64,000 nucleotides of DNA from Lingula anatina (lineage: Eukaryota > Brachiopoda > Lingulata > Lingulida > Lingulidae): contig NW_019776135.1 in assembly GCF_001039355.2 (NCBI RefSeq), forward strand, positions 430,862 through 494,861, in the 5' to 3' direction. This document shows positions 47,001 to 57,366 of this stretch, piece after piece. Position 1 is the stretch's first letter. Every line of letters begins with the position of its first letter. Under the pieces are notes generated by a model. The model did not search any database. It was not told where the DNA came from and worked only from the letters and a program-made list of their open reading frames with translations. The position numbers were made by a program, and so were the translations under genes.

Positions 47001-50000
47001 TTACTCTAGAAAAATTCATTTTTTGGCCAAAACGGACAGTTATTATCCCTTTAAGCTCTATTCTTATTGTCCACGGTACCTGCTTTGCATAATTAAAATA
47101 AGCTGTTGATTGACTTTGACTTTGCTGTTTAGCATTATTTATTGTTACTCCAAAATTGACTAAGTGAAATATATATAATAGAAAATTTAACACCAAATCT
47201 TAATTATGCATAACATGTAACACAGATATTAGGAACATGTTACATGTTAACATATATATTTGTTCTCATGCTGGCATTTTCAGTGTGTGAATTTAAACTC
47301 ATGGGCCTGAAGCCTTATGCTAGTAACATGTTCCTAATATCTGTGTTACATGTTATGCATAATTAAGATTTGGTGTTAAATTTTCTATTGTATTTGTATT
47401 TGCTTTGTATTATTGCATCATTATTGACAAAATACCTATTTTGTGCATCATTATTTTCTGGGTTGTTCACTTGTATGTTTGACAGCTTTGCCTCCTTGTT
47501 GTATTCACATGAAGATGTTTGTAGATTTGTAACCAGTTGGTATTTGACAATTGACTTATAAACAGTATGAACTAGCAGGCATAATTCCCATTAACATCAT
47601 TAATTTTTTAGAATTACAATACTTTTTTTAGGTCTCATACAAGTAAGAAGTCCAGTAGCAAAAGTTCCTCACACACAGATTGCTGGCTCCATCCACTGCT
47701 CAGGGTTAGAATAGTTGATAAACACTACAGGAAGGGGAAGTACTACAATATGAAGGTAAAGTTGAAATTATGATGGTTTATCTACATGAAACTTCTTTTG
47801 CAGGTGACTTCTCAAGTTTGAATGCCTTAGATGAGCCCCAGTTTAGAACAACTGTAGGTCATGTAGTCATTTGTTATCTTGAGCATGTGGTTCCTGGTGA
47901 ATAAACAATACAAACTATTATTTCATGACACAAATGTAAAAACAGTGGTTGCAAGCATGGCAGTGCAAACGGGGAACCGTTAATCTGATTACCTACCCAT
48001 TCTTTACATTCCGTATTAGCTGCAGAGAACACAATAATCCATCATTAAAAATAGTTCAGGGTTGAGAAAAATAACCTGTAGGCCAACAGTGAGAGGCCCA
48101 GATGAAAGCTGGCCTAATTGTTTGCACTCTTTTATGTGATGCTTGAGACCACTATTTTTCTGCTTGTGCCATGAAATCGCAGTATGAGCCATTAATTCAG
48201 CATTTGCAATCAATCACAAAACTGTGGCTCAAAATCACAAATGGCACTTTGTTTGAAGGGTTGTACTTTTTTAGAGCCTTTAAAAAACCATGATACTTTA
48301 ATTAATGCATTTGTACACCACAAAGGAAAGAGATCAAGTTGGAATGAGGCAGTTGATGGTAACGTAAAGGAAAATGATGTGTGATAGCTCTTGCAGCAAT
48401 TATATTAATGGTGTAAAAACTGTTATTCTCCAACAGGGAATTAGGACATCAAGCAAATTATTATAATTCTTCGAAGCCAAATTGTTCCCTGAGGTACAGG
48501 TAGACTGGTTTTACATGTAGATGAGCTTTTTGGAAACATTTTGGCCTTATTTATATGTAGGCAATTGCAATGTTGTCAAGCCTTAATTGTATTGTTGTCT
48601 AATCTAGGTTGAAGTAGTGGACGTTGTGACAACAAATACATGTGTATGTAAGACAGAACAGGGCAAAGTGCTTGAAGGTGAGCAGTAAATTGGGACAAGC
48701 TTTCTCAACTGACACAATCAGAAATGTGGTCTGTGAAAAATTAACCCATCTTCCATTCCAATGTCAAAATATTTTTGTTTTATAGCTTGTGTACTGCTGT
48801 GTTATGAATTTCATTTCCTTTTTGTACAAATGTACTGCTTGTTAAAAAATCAATATTACACTATGTACTGAAGTATATGGTTTGAACTTTCTATGTATTG
48901 AAAAGCAGTTGTTTAGTTGTTTCATAAATGTGATAGATTTCTAGTCATAAATTTCCAGTAACTCATACTTGAAAACCTTACCATGCATTCCTATGACTAT
49001 CAGCATGATGATGCAGTATTAAGATGTGTGCTCATACTTCAGATCTGTCTCAGTCCATGGTCGAAACTGTGATCCCTAAAGCTGATTCTGCTCATGTGAT
49101 GATTGTCAGTGGGAAGTACAAGGGGCAGGTATGTAGCATATGATAGGGTTTGTTCAGCCTTTAATGTGACTTATTTGAATACAGAGAACATGCTGCAGTG
49201 CATTTTATTTCTTACATGGCTGAAAAAGTGTTAAAAAACTTGATTTGGGATATTTGATTTACTGTAGCATGTAGGACATCTACCTCTACCTGTAGAGTTG
49301 CTGTGGTTGATTTTAATATGGTGTTTTATGGTGTGTAATGATCATATGATTAACTACCCTGACATTTAATGGGCACTTCAAAAGTCCAGTTATGTTCTGG
49401 TTAATGATGCTGCTTGATCTACTGTTCTAATATGTTCACATACATATGTACCACTGTGCATGTGTGAAGGTTTATTCTGGTGTAACTGTGCAATAAAGTA
49501 CTTTTACACTACAAACCTGTAAGCTGAAACCTATTCAGTTGATGAATTAAACCATTGTGTACTGAGTTTACTCCTGCACCCATTTGATATAACGGTTATA
49601 ATGCATTTAAATTTAGTACCTGTTTAGCCAGTCATCCCAAAAAAGGTGTGAATCTACATATAGCTGCCTCTGAATAGTCTTATGTACAGACACATCATGT
49701 CTGTACATATAGCCATCACCTGTGTCTGCTGTCGCCATAGTCATTGCTCTCACTGTGCTTTTTCAGAGATAACACACTTCAAGGAAAACCTATATGCAGT
49801 TTGCCTCACAGCTTAATTAATGGTTATTATAATTTTCACGTATATGTATATGAGAGGTAGGTGTATGGAAAAACACTGGTAAGATTTGGATTTGTTTTTA
49901 ATAGCATAAGTACAACAGACACATTCTATCCAGGCATGTTTAAAGAAGTCTCAGAGTGCCAGAGAGGTGACAGGAAGAAATAAGACTAAAGAAATAAGTT

Positions 50001-52452
50001 ATATAGCCAAAAAAGCAAAACTTGGGTTGGTATATTTTTGTCTTCTTTGCAGGTCGTCTTACATGTGTAAGTACATTTAATAAATTATATACATTTTTGC
50101 ATAAATAAATTACAAGTGCTTTGATGAAATAGTGGGATGGGTGTGGTATATTATACATGTATGTAAGATAACAAGCAGCGATAGGTTCCTTTATACCAGG
50201 GTGTCAAAAACAGAATGCTAATACCTTTAGGTCAGAAGTCTGATGAAGTCCCTGTACTTAATAACTCCCATTTCAAATAATGACATGTTTTTCGTGTAAC
50301 CATTTTGATTTATGAAGTCTTTAGATATAATTAAGTTACTGTTCAGATCAATATGATCTGGTAAGTTACCATCGTTCTGAATATTAACCAAAGACATTCC
50401 TTTTTAAGGGGCCACAATGTGCTCACCAGGTGTTATAAATATTTAATTAGGCACCTTTTTGAATCTCTGTCAAACTAACATTTCCTGGTTATTCAGATTT
50501 TAAAAATTCATTTATGCAGCAACCCGACTTACTGGTACATGTGTATGTTCTCAGCTTTTAAGACGGCTACACTGAAACAAAGTATTACTGATTACAAATT
50601 TAATAAAATAACTGTATAAGCAAAAATACATGTATCAGGTAAAAATATTTGCTTTTTACAACATTAGGAAGTTCTGATTAATCTGTTTTATCTTATTACG
50701 GGAACTGTGCGAACAATTTTAACAAGTCTGTGGGCCTTCCTGATTTCTTTTTCTTTCAAATGTTTAATTTGACTTTCACAACAACAACAACCCACCATCA
50801 CTGTTGAATTCAAATGCTAGTTATGCTGACAGTTTCAAATTAATTGAGTAGCAATTGTTAATTACTTGTCCTTCACAAACCCTGTACATATAAGAAGAGA
50901 TAGTCTTTGTTCAGGTACACCGCTTTGCGTGACTTGGGATAAAATTTGTTTACAGAAAGAACTAAGCGCAAAGATTCTTAGGCGACGACTACAGTTGCAA
51001 CAGCATTCCAGATTTTAACAATCTTCTTAGCAAGTCAAGCCATACTTGATATCAAATTTTTTTAAATTTAAATAGTGCAGAAGTTGTAAATCATAGAGTT
51101 TTATAAATTGGTGAAAATTCCAGTTGCGGGAAATTGAATATATATAAAATATTGCCTCATTGAAAAGATCAAAGAATTATCATATTGCTGCATTTGGTCA
51201 GTGTTTAATTGTCCCTTGTGGATAAAAACTAGGTGTAAGCAATTTAATCACTTGCCACATTAACTCTGAAATGGTCATGGAATAGCATGGGTCATAAATT
51301 AGGAAACTGACTCATGTAGCTATAGCTTCCTAAGTTTACACAGATTTTCTCCAAATTTCTTAAATGCATTATTAGGTAACATAGTGTCAAAATTGACACA
51401 AAAGCACTATAAAAGGAAGACTGTTCTATTTATTCCTGTGTAACTTGCAGAGGTGCTCTGCAGAAGTGAAAGCCACTAAGTTTTTTTTGTTTTTTTTTTT
51501 TAATATTTTGCCTTGTATGTTTGACTTTTTTACATGATTTATGCAATTTTTGTGAAGTTTTCATTTTTGTCAATCTGGCATTTTCATTGTGTGAATTTGA
51601 ACTGTCATTGGCCTGTCATTATACCTACCCTCACCTACCAGTGCCAAACATGGACTCTGACAAAAAGCCTAGAACAGAAGATAGCCGCCTGTGAAATGAG
51701 ATGCCTAAGAAAAGCAATGAACATCACGAGAAGGGATAAAATCAGGAACAGTGTGGTATGGGTAACAGTCGGGACAACACCTGTCCATCAGTATATTCAA
51801 AAACAGACTATCAAATGGTTTGGTCACCTGGCAGGAATGCCCCCACATCTACCGAGCAAAGCGTACATAAAGAAACACTCCGGTTTCAAGGCAAGAGGAA
51901 GACTGAGAAAGAAGTGGGTAGATGGAGTACGAGAGACCTTGCAATCGAACAACATCCCACTCAACCAAGCACTCCAGCTCGCCAGAGACAGAAAACTCCA
52001 ACTTTTTCTCCCCTTGACACCCTAAAGGGTACAAGAGGGATGAAAAAAAATTGGCCTGAAGCCTTATGCTACTTACATATTCCTAACATTTGTGCTACAT
52101 ATTGTGAGTGTTTAAAATTTGGTGTTGACTTTGCTGTTAGGCATAGTGTATTATTGCATCAAAATTGAAAAAAAATAAGCATAATTTTCTGTTTTTTTTT
52201 TAATTTGTCTGTACATTTGACAGCTTTGCTGCCTTGTTTTCATCTTACATGATTCAATTACAATTAGTTTTATTAGGTTGATCTGTTTGGGACTTTTTAT
52301 TTTCTTTCCAGCTGGGAGAAATTATCAAAAAAGACAAATCAAAGTGCACCACCACAGTACAGTTGCTGAGCAGCAGAGACAAGGCTGTTAAGTTACACTT
52401 TGACAGTGTGTGTGAATACCTGGGAGATGTCAATACTGAGCCAGACTTCTAG
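41094..52452 (+). CDS. GPKOW: GPKOW (G-patch and KOW motif protein), seven 3' exons
   Basis: GPKOW (yeast Spp2 relative) is a nuclear RNA-binding spliceosome protein working with the helicase DHX16. Exons: 41094-41226, 44489-44597, 45688-45768, 47632-47755, 48608-48677, 49043-49128 and 52312-52452; all GT-AG with consistent phases, ending in TAG and giving 247 residues. The human protein has 476, so this is the C-terminal half. Order: end of KOW1 (IEGIDEDNSRVMVKL, LVSKTDYEKNAK), a charged Lys/Arg/Asp-rich linker (exons 2-3), then DCWLHPLLRVRIVDKHYRKG, VVTTNTCVCKTEQGKVLE and SMVETVIPKADS, and KOW2 (MIVSGKYKGQLGEIIKKDKS, HFDSVCEYLGD). These match GPKOW rather than KIN17, whose C-terminus differs. 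The G-patch and 5' exons were not found upstream. A polyadenylation signal lies at 52530. Introns hold many mobile elements. Confidence 0.92.
41825..42368. mobile_element. Element with about 78-bp terminal inverted repeats
   Basis: Arms 41825-41902 and 42291-42368 are diverged inverted copies sharing 'gtggtgcaaga', 'gtgaagct', 'tcatttttagctgg' and 'gacgtgggctcagaga'. The roughly 390-bp interior has overlapping open frames on both strands but no recognised domain. It is in GPKOW intron 1. Long arms and a short non-coding core suggest a foldback-type MITE. Confidence 0.75.
42433..42598. repeat. Foldback element, 56-bp arms
   Basis: Arms 42433-42488 and 42543-42598 match at 55 of 56 positions as reverse complements. 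The 54-bp loop, read on the minus strand, runs gtcctgataatcccc, then an inner hairpin (aaagaaggccca between CCCC and GGGG) and ccaaaagctcgg. The near identity of the arms points to recent formation. Architecture resembles 8764-8887. Confidence 0.85.
45011..45271 (-). CDS. Antisense open frame with 27-residue repeats, unidentified
   Basis: In GPKOW intron 3, minus strand, an ATG at 45271 opens an 81-codon frame with two and a half internal repeats of 27 residues: HFSNVSGDELPTASQKAEKS, then HFSDKLDNKLAYTSQKAEKS, then FSGILDDELRSAIQK. It stops at 45026. A neighbouring frame then reads MCYLDVKQQQQQASSAEVK up to a GTGGGT donor-like site near 44984, so a one-base break in the 'aaaagaaa' run may hide a longer exon. 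Conserved QKAEKS repeats argue for past selection on this frame. No family was recognised. Confidence 0.4.
45781..46000 (+). mobile_element. M2 MITE, copy 3
   Basis: Starts only about 12 bp after the splice donor of GPKOW exon 3 (donor at 45769-45770). The left and middle match copy 2. The right end is abnormal: 'aaatctctggg' runs into 'ggttcacgct', a motif that belongs inside the element, suggesting internal rearrangement or a partial second copy. Confidence 0.78.
46490..47050 (-). mobile_element. piggyBac-type MITE (TTAA family) carrying a nested M2 element
   Basis: Flanked by TTAA at 46486-46489 and 47051-47054. The ends agggataataactctt and its complement in 'cagttattatccct' form the terminal repeat. 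M2 copy 4 (46520-46733) is inserted near the left end, explaining its extra length relative to the about 290-334-bp copies at 40468 and 60846. Confidence 0.85.
46520..46733 (-). mobile_element. M2 MITE, copy 4, nested in a TTAA-type MITE
   Basis: Reverse orientation relative to copies 1-3. Both ends are readable ('ccccattccctgagataag' and 'tctatgggaatgcaccc'). The host sequence 'gagatctat' ... 'cacaataa' is restored by removing it, as judged from the copy at 60846. It is therefore younger than the host MITE, which is younger than the R1 repeat. Confidence 0.82.
47177..47389. repeat. Perfect inverted repeat, 67-bp arms
   Basis: Arms 47177-47243 and 47323-47389 are exact reverse complements over all 67 bases by eye, separated by 79 bp. 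The right arm is ordinary R1 sequence, so the left arm is an inverted copy of part of it. It lies in GPKOW intron 3 and would form a long RNA hairpin in the pre-mRNA. Confidence 0.92.
49678..49835 (+). repeat. R2 repeat fragment
   Basis: Begins with the family's hairpin ('tgtacagacacatcatg' and its partial complement), then 'tgtctgctgtcgcc', 'gataacacacttcaaggaaaac'-like sequence and decays. It is in GPKOW intron 6. Confidence 0.65.
51540..52240. repeat. R1 repeat copy E, split by a LINE insertion
   Basis: Left R1 part 51540-51615 and right part 52050-52240 join correctly at 'attggcctg', which is duplicated at the LINE ends. It is in GPKOW intron 6, just before the last exon. Confidence 0.8.
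51616..52049 (+). mobile_element. 5'-truncated non-LTR retrotransposon (LINE) insertion
   Basis: A 434-bp insert encodes the C-terminal end of a LINE reverse-transcriptase polyprotein in one open frame: PTLTYQCQTWTLTKSLEQK, RRDKIRNSVVW, IKWFGHLAGMPPHLPSK, then RGRLRKKWVDGVRETL, followed by a stop and an A run (52043-52050). Nine-base target duplications attggcctg are at 51607-51615 and 52050-52058. Together the truncation, A tail and duplication are the signature of target-primed reverse transcription. The frame looks undamaged, so the insertion is fairly recent. The clade was not assigned. Confidence 0.92.
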
Positions 52453-52529
52453 CAGAGAATACTCAGTAGACATGGTACAAATGTATAAATCCCCAGCTCT
52501 GTCATATGAAAGGAAATGAACTGCAAGCT

Positions 52530-52535
52530 AATAAA
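52530..52535 (+). terminator. Polyadenylation signal AATAAA of GPKOW
   Basis: The first AATAAA after the GPKOW stop codon, 78 bp downstream. A second candidate occurs further on near 53150. Confidence 0.6.
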
Positions 52536-54610
52536 ATTTTTAATTTTAAATTAAAGGACACTGAGAACTTATTGTCCATCAACCAAGTTGATACTGGTTT
52601 TTACTTGCACATGAACTATATCAGTTGGAAATGCCTCAGTTGCAGGACTTCAGATGACTACCTCATCTTTGTTGGATGTATGTATATTTTAACTGGTAAT
52701 TCAGGCATTTGATTGAGAATTCTGACGTAGTTCTTTCTTTAGTGAAGAAATTAAGTTAATGATTAAATTATTTGCACAGGCTATATACAGGTGTTTTAAC
52801 AAAAAGTGAATGGAACCTTCAAATGGATTAATCAAAACAATTTTTGTTAGAACTGAAAAATATTAAAGAATATTAGGAAACCTATAATATTTATTCACCT
52901 GCCTTGCAATGAAAATTGTATTTACATTAGTTAATATGTACATTAAAATATTTTTGTAAGCCAAAATTAGAAATCATTTTTGGTTTCTTCCTGAAAGTGG
53001 ATTGAAATTTTAGTTGTTAAGTTTTGTACTAATCACTGTGTTTGTCATTTTTATATAAATCCACATTGAATTTTATGACTAACTTGCTGTGTTTTACCTA
53101 ATTTGAAAAATAAGGCAAGAGAATATGAGTAACCAACCTTTTAACATGTAAAATAAAAGATTCACCAGTAATTCAGTTCAAATTATGATCTAATTATGAT
53201 AAACAAAACGTCAATCACAAACAATCCGCAAAGGGACTTTTACATGCCGTAATTGATAGGTGTCGGTCAAAGCTGCCACGCACGGACGGCTTGGTTGGCA
53301 GTAAAATAAACAAACGTCACACTGTTCAGCAAAGAGCATCAAGTTTTTTTCGCAGAAGACGGATACAAGCAGATGAAAGGGCGCTTTCCTCAGATGTATT
53401 GATATGTGGATGATATGGTTGATTTTTTTTATTCATCCTTTTCGTTGGCTGTCAGTTTGCGACTCACCTGCTCGTACTATGTGATAGGAAGTGATGTACT
53501 CGTTAATTTACTCAACGCTTACACATAATATTATAGTTTTTGCGATTTTTCTCTTGGAAGCTATCCACCGCAGTCAGATTCACACATCGTAGTATCCGGG
53601 TCGGTGCTACTCTGCGGGGGATTCTTGCTCAAGTGCATTCAGTTGAATCAGCTTAATTTTCCGACATGCCTCGTTCAGCAGCTAAGGGGTAATTCACTGC
53701 CGCGTGTTGAGGGGGTGTTGCATTTCTTTTGGAGGTGGGAAATTGTTGCAAACGGGAGAAAATATGAAAGATAATCTAACAAAAGTAAATACATGATAAC
53801 ACTGTGAGTGACGTCATTTTCGAGGCAAGACTTTGCAGACAAGCGTTCTGTTGAAGTTTGGTCTTGTAACTGATATTTACATGTCGGTCCTGCATGTCCT
53901 GTGGGTTATCTATTGCTGGCTGTTTCTTCGTTCTGAAAACCAGAGACCAGAGATGAGTTTGATAGTATTTTTTAAATGGAAGTTATTTCAAGAAGACTAA
54001 TTTTGCGTCACCGTTTTCATTGAATTTTTTAAAAAAATGACTATGCATAACCGGGGTAAACTTATAAACAGACTATGCTGTTCTTGGTTCGCACGTTTTG
54101 CAAATGTAGATTTTTGTTTACATTATGCCGTCAAGTACGCATTTTAAAACTTAATGTGAAGAAAACAAAGCGACGCAAGACAATTTTAAATTATCAATAA
54201 GCAAAACGAACATGAAACTTACAAAAATTGGTAACTTTTTTACAACTTTTTGGTTTTGTATTAAATAATTGTCTTCACGACGACATTATCAAGGTATATT
54301 TTGGCCTGCGTGCGGGGGTTATTCTTATTGGAATATACGCATTTTGAATTTTCGATTTTGTTGACGCTACTGAATTTGGACAAAAATGTTCCTCGATAAA
54401 ATTTGCAATCAGTGATAAGACTTAGGTCAACTTTGAAAAAGTCAAATTTGTTTATTAATTCTGGTCTAAACCCTGTGGATTTTGTTCTGATCAGCGCTCC
54501 GTCGAGCATTCCTGCACTTTTAAATAAAGATAAAGTCCATTTTCAAAATGCATACCCAGTAGTATCTTCGACTCGTTTAAGGTTGTACTTTATATTTTTA
54601 ATGCTTATGT

Positions 54611-54686
54611 TGGGATCGAGAAGCGCCCTGAATCGAACCCACGACCTGCCGATTGGGAGGCAAGCGTGCTACCGACTTCCTTTAGG
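54611..54686 (-). repeat. tRNA-like sequence (SINE head or pseudo-tRNA)
   Basis: On the minus strand, 'gtcggtagcacgcttgcc' followed by 'tcccaatcggcag' and 'gtgggttcgattc' resembles the D arm, an anticodon arm (tcccaat, CCC region as in tRNA-Gly) and the B box of a tRNA. The acceptor stem and the 8-base anticodon loop do not fit a functional tRNA. It is most likely the tRNA-derived part of a SINE, or a dead tRNA copy. Confidence 0.5.
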
Positions 54687-55079
54687 ATATTGCTACCCTA
54701 TAGTATGATCCAAATACCGAAAATAATTTTTCCTGCAACTATTACTAAATATTCAATAATGCATCTATCATTGTGCTAGTTTAAAACAATGAAAAAAACC
54801 TTGAAAATATAAAACATCGGCGTTTATAGTTTTTCGTTGCAAGGTACATGTATTAGGATAGGGGACTCAAAGCTTTAATCGTCAATTGAAAACCTTTCTA
54901 TTTAGAGGTGAGACAGCAATCGGTATTGGGCAACTTTATCCCTGTACAAGATTTTATCACGAAAATGAAGGAGCAAGTGTCCTTTGCGTGTTGAGTACGG
55001 CGCACGCCCTCACGGCTAACGAACAAAGTAGAAAGCACGGTGGGAGTGGGTCGCACGTGCGTCACCTTCACGCCAGGAG

Positions 55080-55124
55080 TATAAAAGGAGTGCTCACGAT
55101 GCACGCTCGTGTCTCAACAATAAA
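55080..55124 (+). promoter_or_regulatory. TATA box with closely following AATAAA
   Basis: TATAAAAG at 55080-55087 and AATAAA at 55119-55124, about 32 bp apart, followed by an ATG-led short basic frame (MPPKGERKKLRKQK then stop) at 55160. TATA and polyadenylation signals this close are typical of the U3/R region of LTR retroelements. No second LTR or primer-binding site was found, so an ordinary promoter is equally possible. Confidence 0.3.
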
Positions 55125-56366
55125 CGTCGATTGTGCAACGTGTACAACAATTTTCTAATATGCCTCCAAAAGGCGAGAGAAAGAAGCTTAGAAAGCAGAA
55201 ATGAAGGGAGGAGGAAAAAGTAAGAAGGGGAGAACTGGAGGCAAAATTGACGTACGCAGTCAGTACATCATCACAAGCGTGTGAGGCACGTGTGAAACAA
55301 AAGTGATGGAAACGGGAACTACTTTCGCTGTGCGTTGCATTCTCTTCATAAGTGGTGAGTGCGTGCCACGTGCGCAGGTAGCAAGACAAAGAGTACAATT
55401 TTTACGGCCATCGCACCTTGCAATTAGCCTCCTTGCTTGGACGTCTCACGTGGCCCCTGCGACTCGCAAGGCAGACTTGCGCCTTTCCATTGCAAACTTT
55501 CCTGTGCCTCTACGATTTCCACGGATACTATTGCACCCAAAATTCGCAGGGGACGTACGATCCTAAAATTCGTGCGTCCGGTTGTGACCGAGGCTTTAAA
55601 GGTTTCTTCTTGGCATTGATGCCTCTAGATACTTTTGTCCAATGTTGCAAAGGTCAAATTTAGCTTAAACAGATTTTGTCTGGATTAGAAAGTGGAGGTT
55701 CCCATATTTTGCGTATTTTTCGGGGCATACAGAAATAGAGCTATATCTAAGTTGTAGTTCCGCAATCTTCAGCTTTTCAAATATTAACTGTTTGACTTCT
55801 AAAATGTGAGTCATCATATTAATTAATAATGATAATATAATATAATAGATCTTTTAAAATAAACGGCTTTATATTGATATAGCGCATCGAAGGATAAGTA
55901 TCGAAAGCACGATATCATAATTCAATATATAATTCGCGTGTGTGTGTATGCTAATGTGTGCACGCGTGATTTATAGTAGGCAAACGCATTACATGAAATG
56001 GTGATTATGTACAATGCGAAAGGGAGTTTACATACAATTGTGCACATGAAAATATGAAATGAAAAGAAGGCACGACCATCACAGTGGTTGCAGAATAGAT
56101 ACTCGATTAGAAGTCAACACGTACAAATAATAGATACAATTTTTGGGACTAATTACCCTCTCCCAACCACCCCCTACCCCGGACAACCCCACCACCCCTT
56201 GAAAATATGATTTAATACGATTGCGTGCATTTAATCCAGGTGCATCCCCTGGAAGAGGTGGGGTAAACACGCATCCCTCTGATGAACTAATTGTAACTTT
56301 TAATCGCTTCACCACCAGTCCCAGACAGGAATAAACAACGCCTTTAAATTTTTCTGTCTCTTTTCA

Positions 56367-56368
<2 letters not shown>

Positions 56369-56434
<66 letters not shown>
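56369..56434. repeat. (ATT)n trinucleotide microsatellite
   Basis: About 22 uninterrupted ATT units. The poly-isoleucine frame across it is an artefact of the repeat. Confidence 0.96.
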
Positions 56435-56436
<2 letters not shown>

Positions 56437-57366
56437 CAAACCTCCTGCTTTTCAGAGTACATAATAACAATCAAATGAAATGTAGATGAACTGATAAAAT
56501 GAATTTTGCTAGATCTAAAAAATGCCATGTAATAACAAAGTTGTAATTTTAGTTTCGGTAGCAATTAATAACTATAGTTTTCCTCTCAGGTGTGCTTTAG
56601 GGTGTAAGGTCAGAGTAAGGACATTATGTAAATATCCCAAATCTTGTAAATTGTCCATACGTCCGTCTGTATACAAAAGTTCAGTAAAATATTTAAGATA
56701 TGTAAAAATGATTCAAATAAATAATTCAAATGCAAGTGTATTTTCTTGCCTTGTGTGTGTGCGCGCGGGGTAACTGTCTTGGAGGGGAATTGTCTTGTTT
56801 TTTTTGTTTTTTTTTTTTTTTACTGTCAATCTGGGCGGTGATACTGCCTCCATTGTGTTTTCCTTGGCCGACAATATGCGTCTATTAAACGATGATAATG
56901 ATGGGGACTGCAGTACAATCACGGCGCTACATGCACCATGGAATGCTTCTATCCTCCTGTCTGTCCCCTTAATTGAAATAGCTTGTCTCGACCAGCCCAT
57001 CAGAAAAAAAGAGAACCTGCAGCATTCAAAGTGACCACATTTTAGACAAAAATTGTTTGAGTTACTTGTGGAAACGTGTAATAAAGTGTTCTTTGAATGC
57101 ACCAATTTGCTTCTGCTAGACTTTGGTGTGGGCGCTATTTGCCATCCAACACACATTGTACAGTGTATATGGTTAAACCATAACTTTGTTGAACAGGATA
57201 CTTTTGAAAAATAAGATGATCACAAAATATTTTAGAAAGTTATTGAATTGTCGGTGTTTTTCACATTTGAAATTTGATGAGTAGCTTTGTTTAATAAAAA
57301 AGCAGGTTCACCACTACATGAAACAGTTCTTAATGATTACTATGTACGTAAATGAAACACACCAAG

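Larger units (their letters stand above)
46370..47510. repeat. R1 repeat copy D with nested insertions
   Basis: R1 landmarks occur before (46375-46485) and after (47055-47165) an inserted TTAA-flanked MITE, with a second R1 stretch at 47290-47510 after an inverted repeat. All of it is in GPKOW intron 3, and it is the most layered repeat site in the window. Confidence 0.75.
52536..57366. other. Intergenic interval with CpG-richer, promoter-like patches
   Basis: Between convergent GPKOW (plus) and the Gal3ST-like gene (minus). CpG-richer patches lie at 53200-53900 and 54880-55600. At 53666 an ATG-led short frame (MPRSAAK) runs to a GTAATT donor, a possible first exon on plus. A TATA box with a nearby AATAAA is at 55080-55124. 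A tRNA-like fragment (54611) and an (ATT)n array (56369) are also here. No coding gene was identified. Confidence 0.45.

Noticed and set aside
47632-52452. KIN17 identity for the KOW-containing exons
   Set aside because: The WLHPLLRVRIVDK and VVTTNTCVCKTEQGKVLE stretches follow GPKOW, not the KIN17 C-terminus.
56364-56564. Poly-isoleucine frame
   Set aside because: Created by the (ATT)n microsatellite.
56713-57156. 147-codon minus frame
   Set aside because: Low-complexity Lys-rich stretch from a poly-A/T run and no homology; probably 3' flank of the Gal3ST-like gene.
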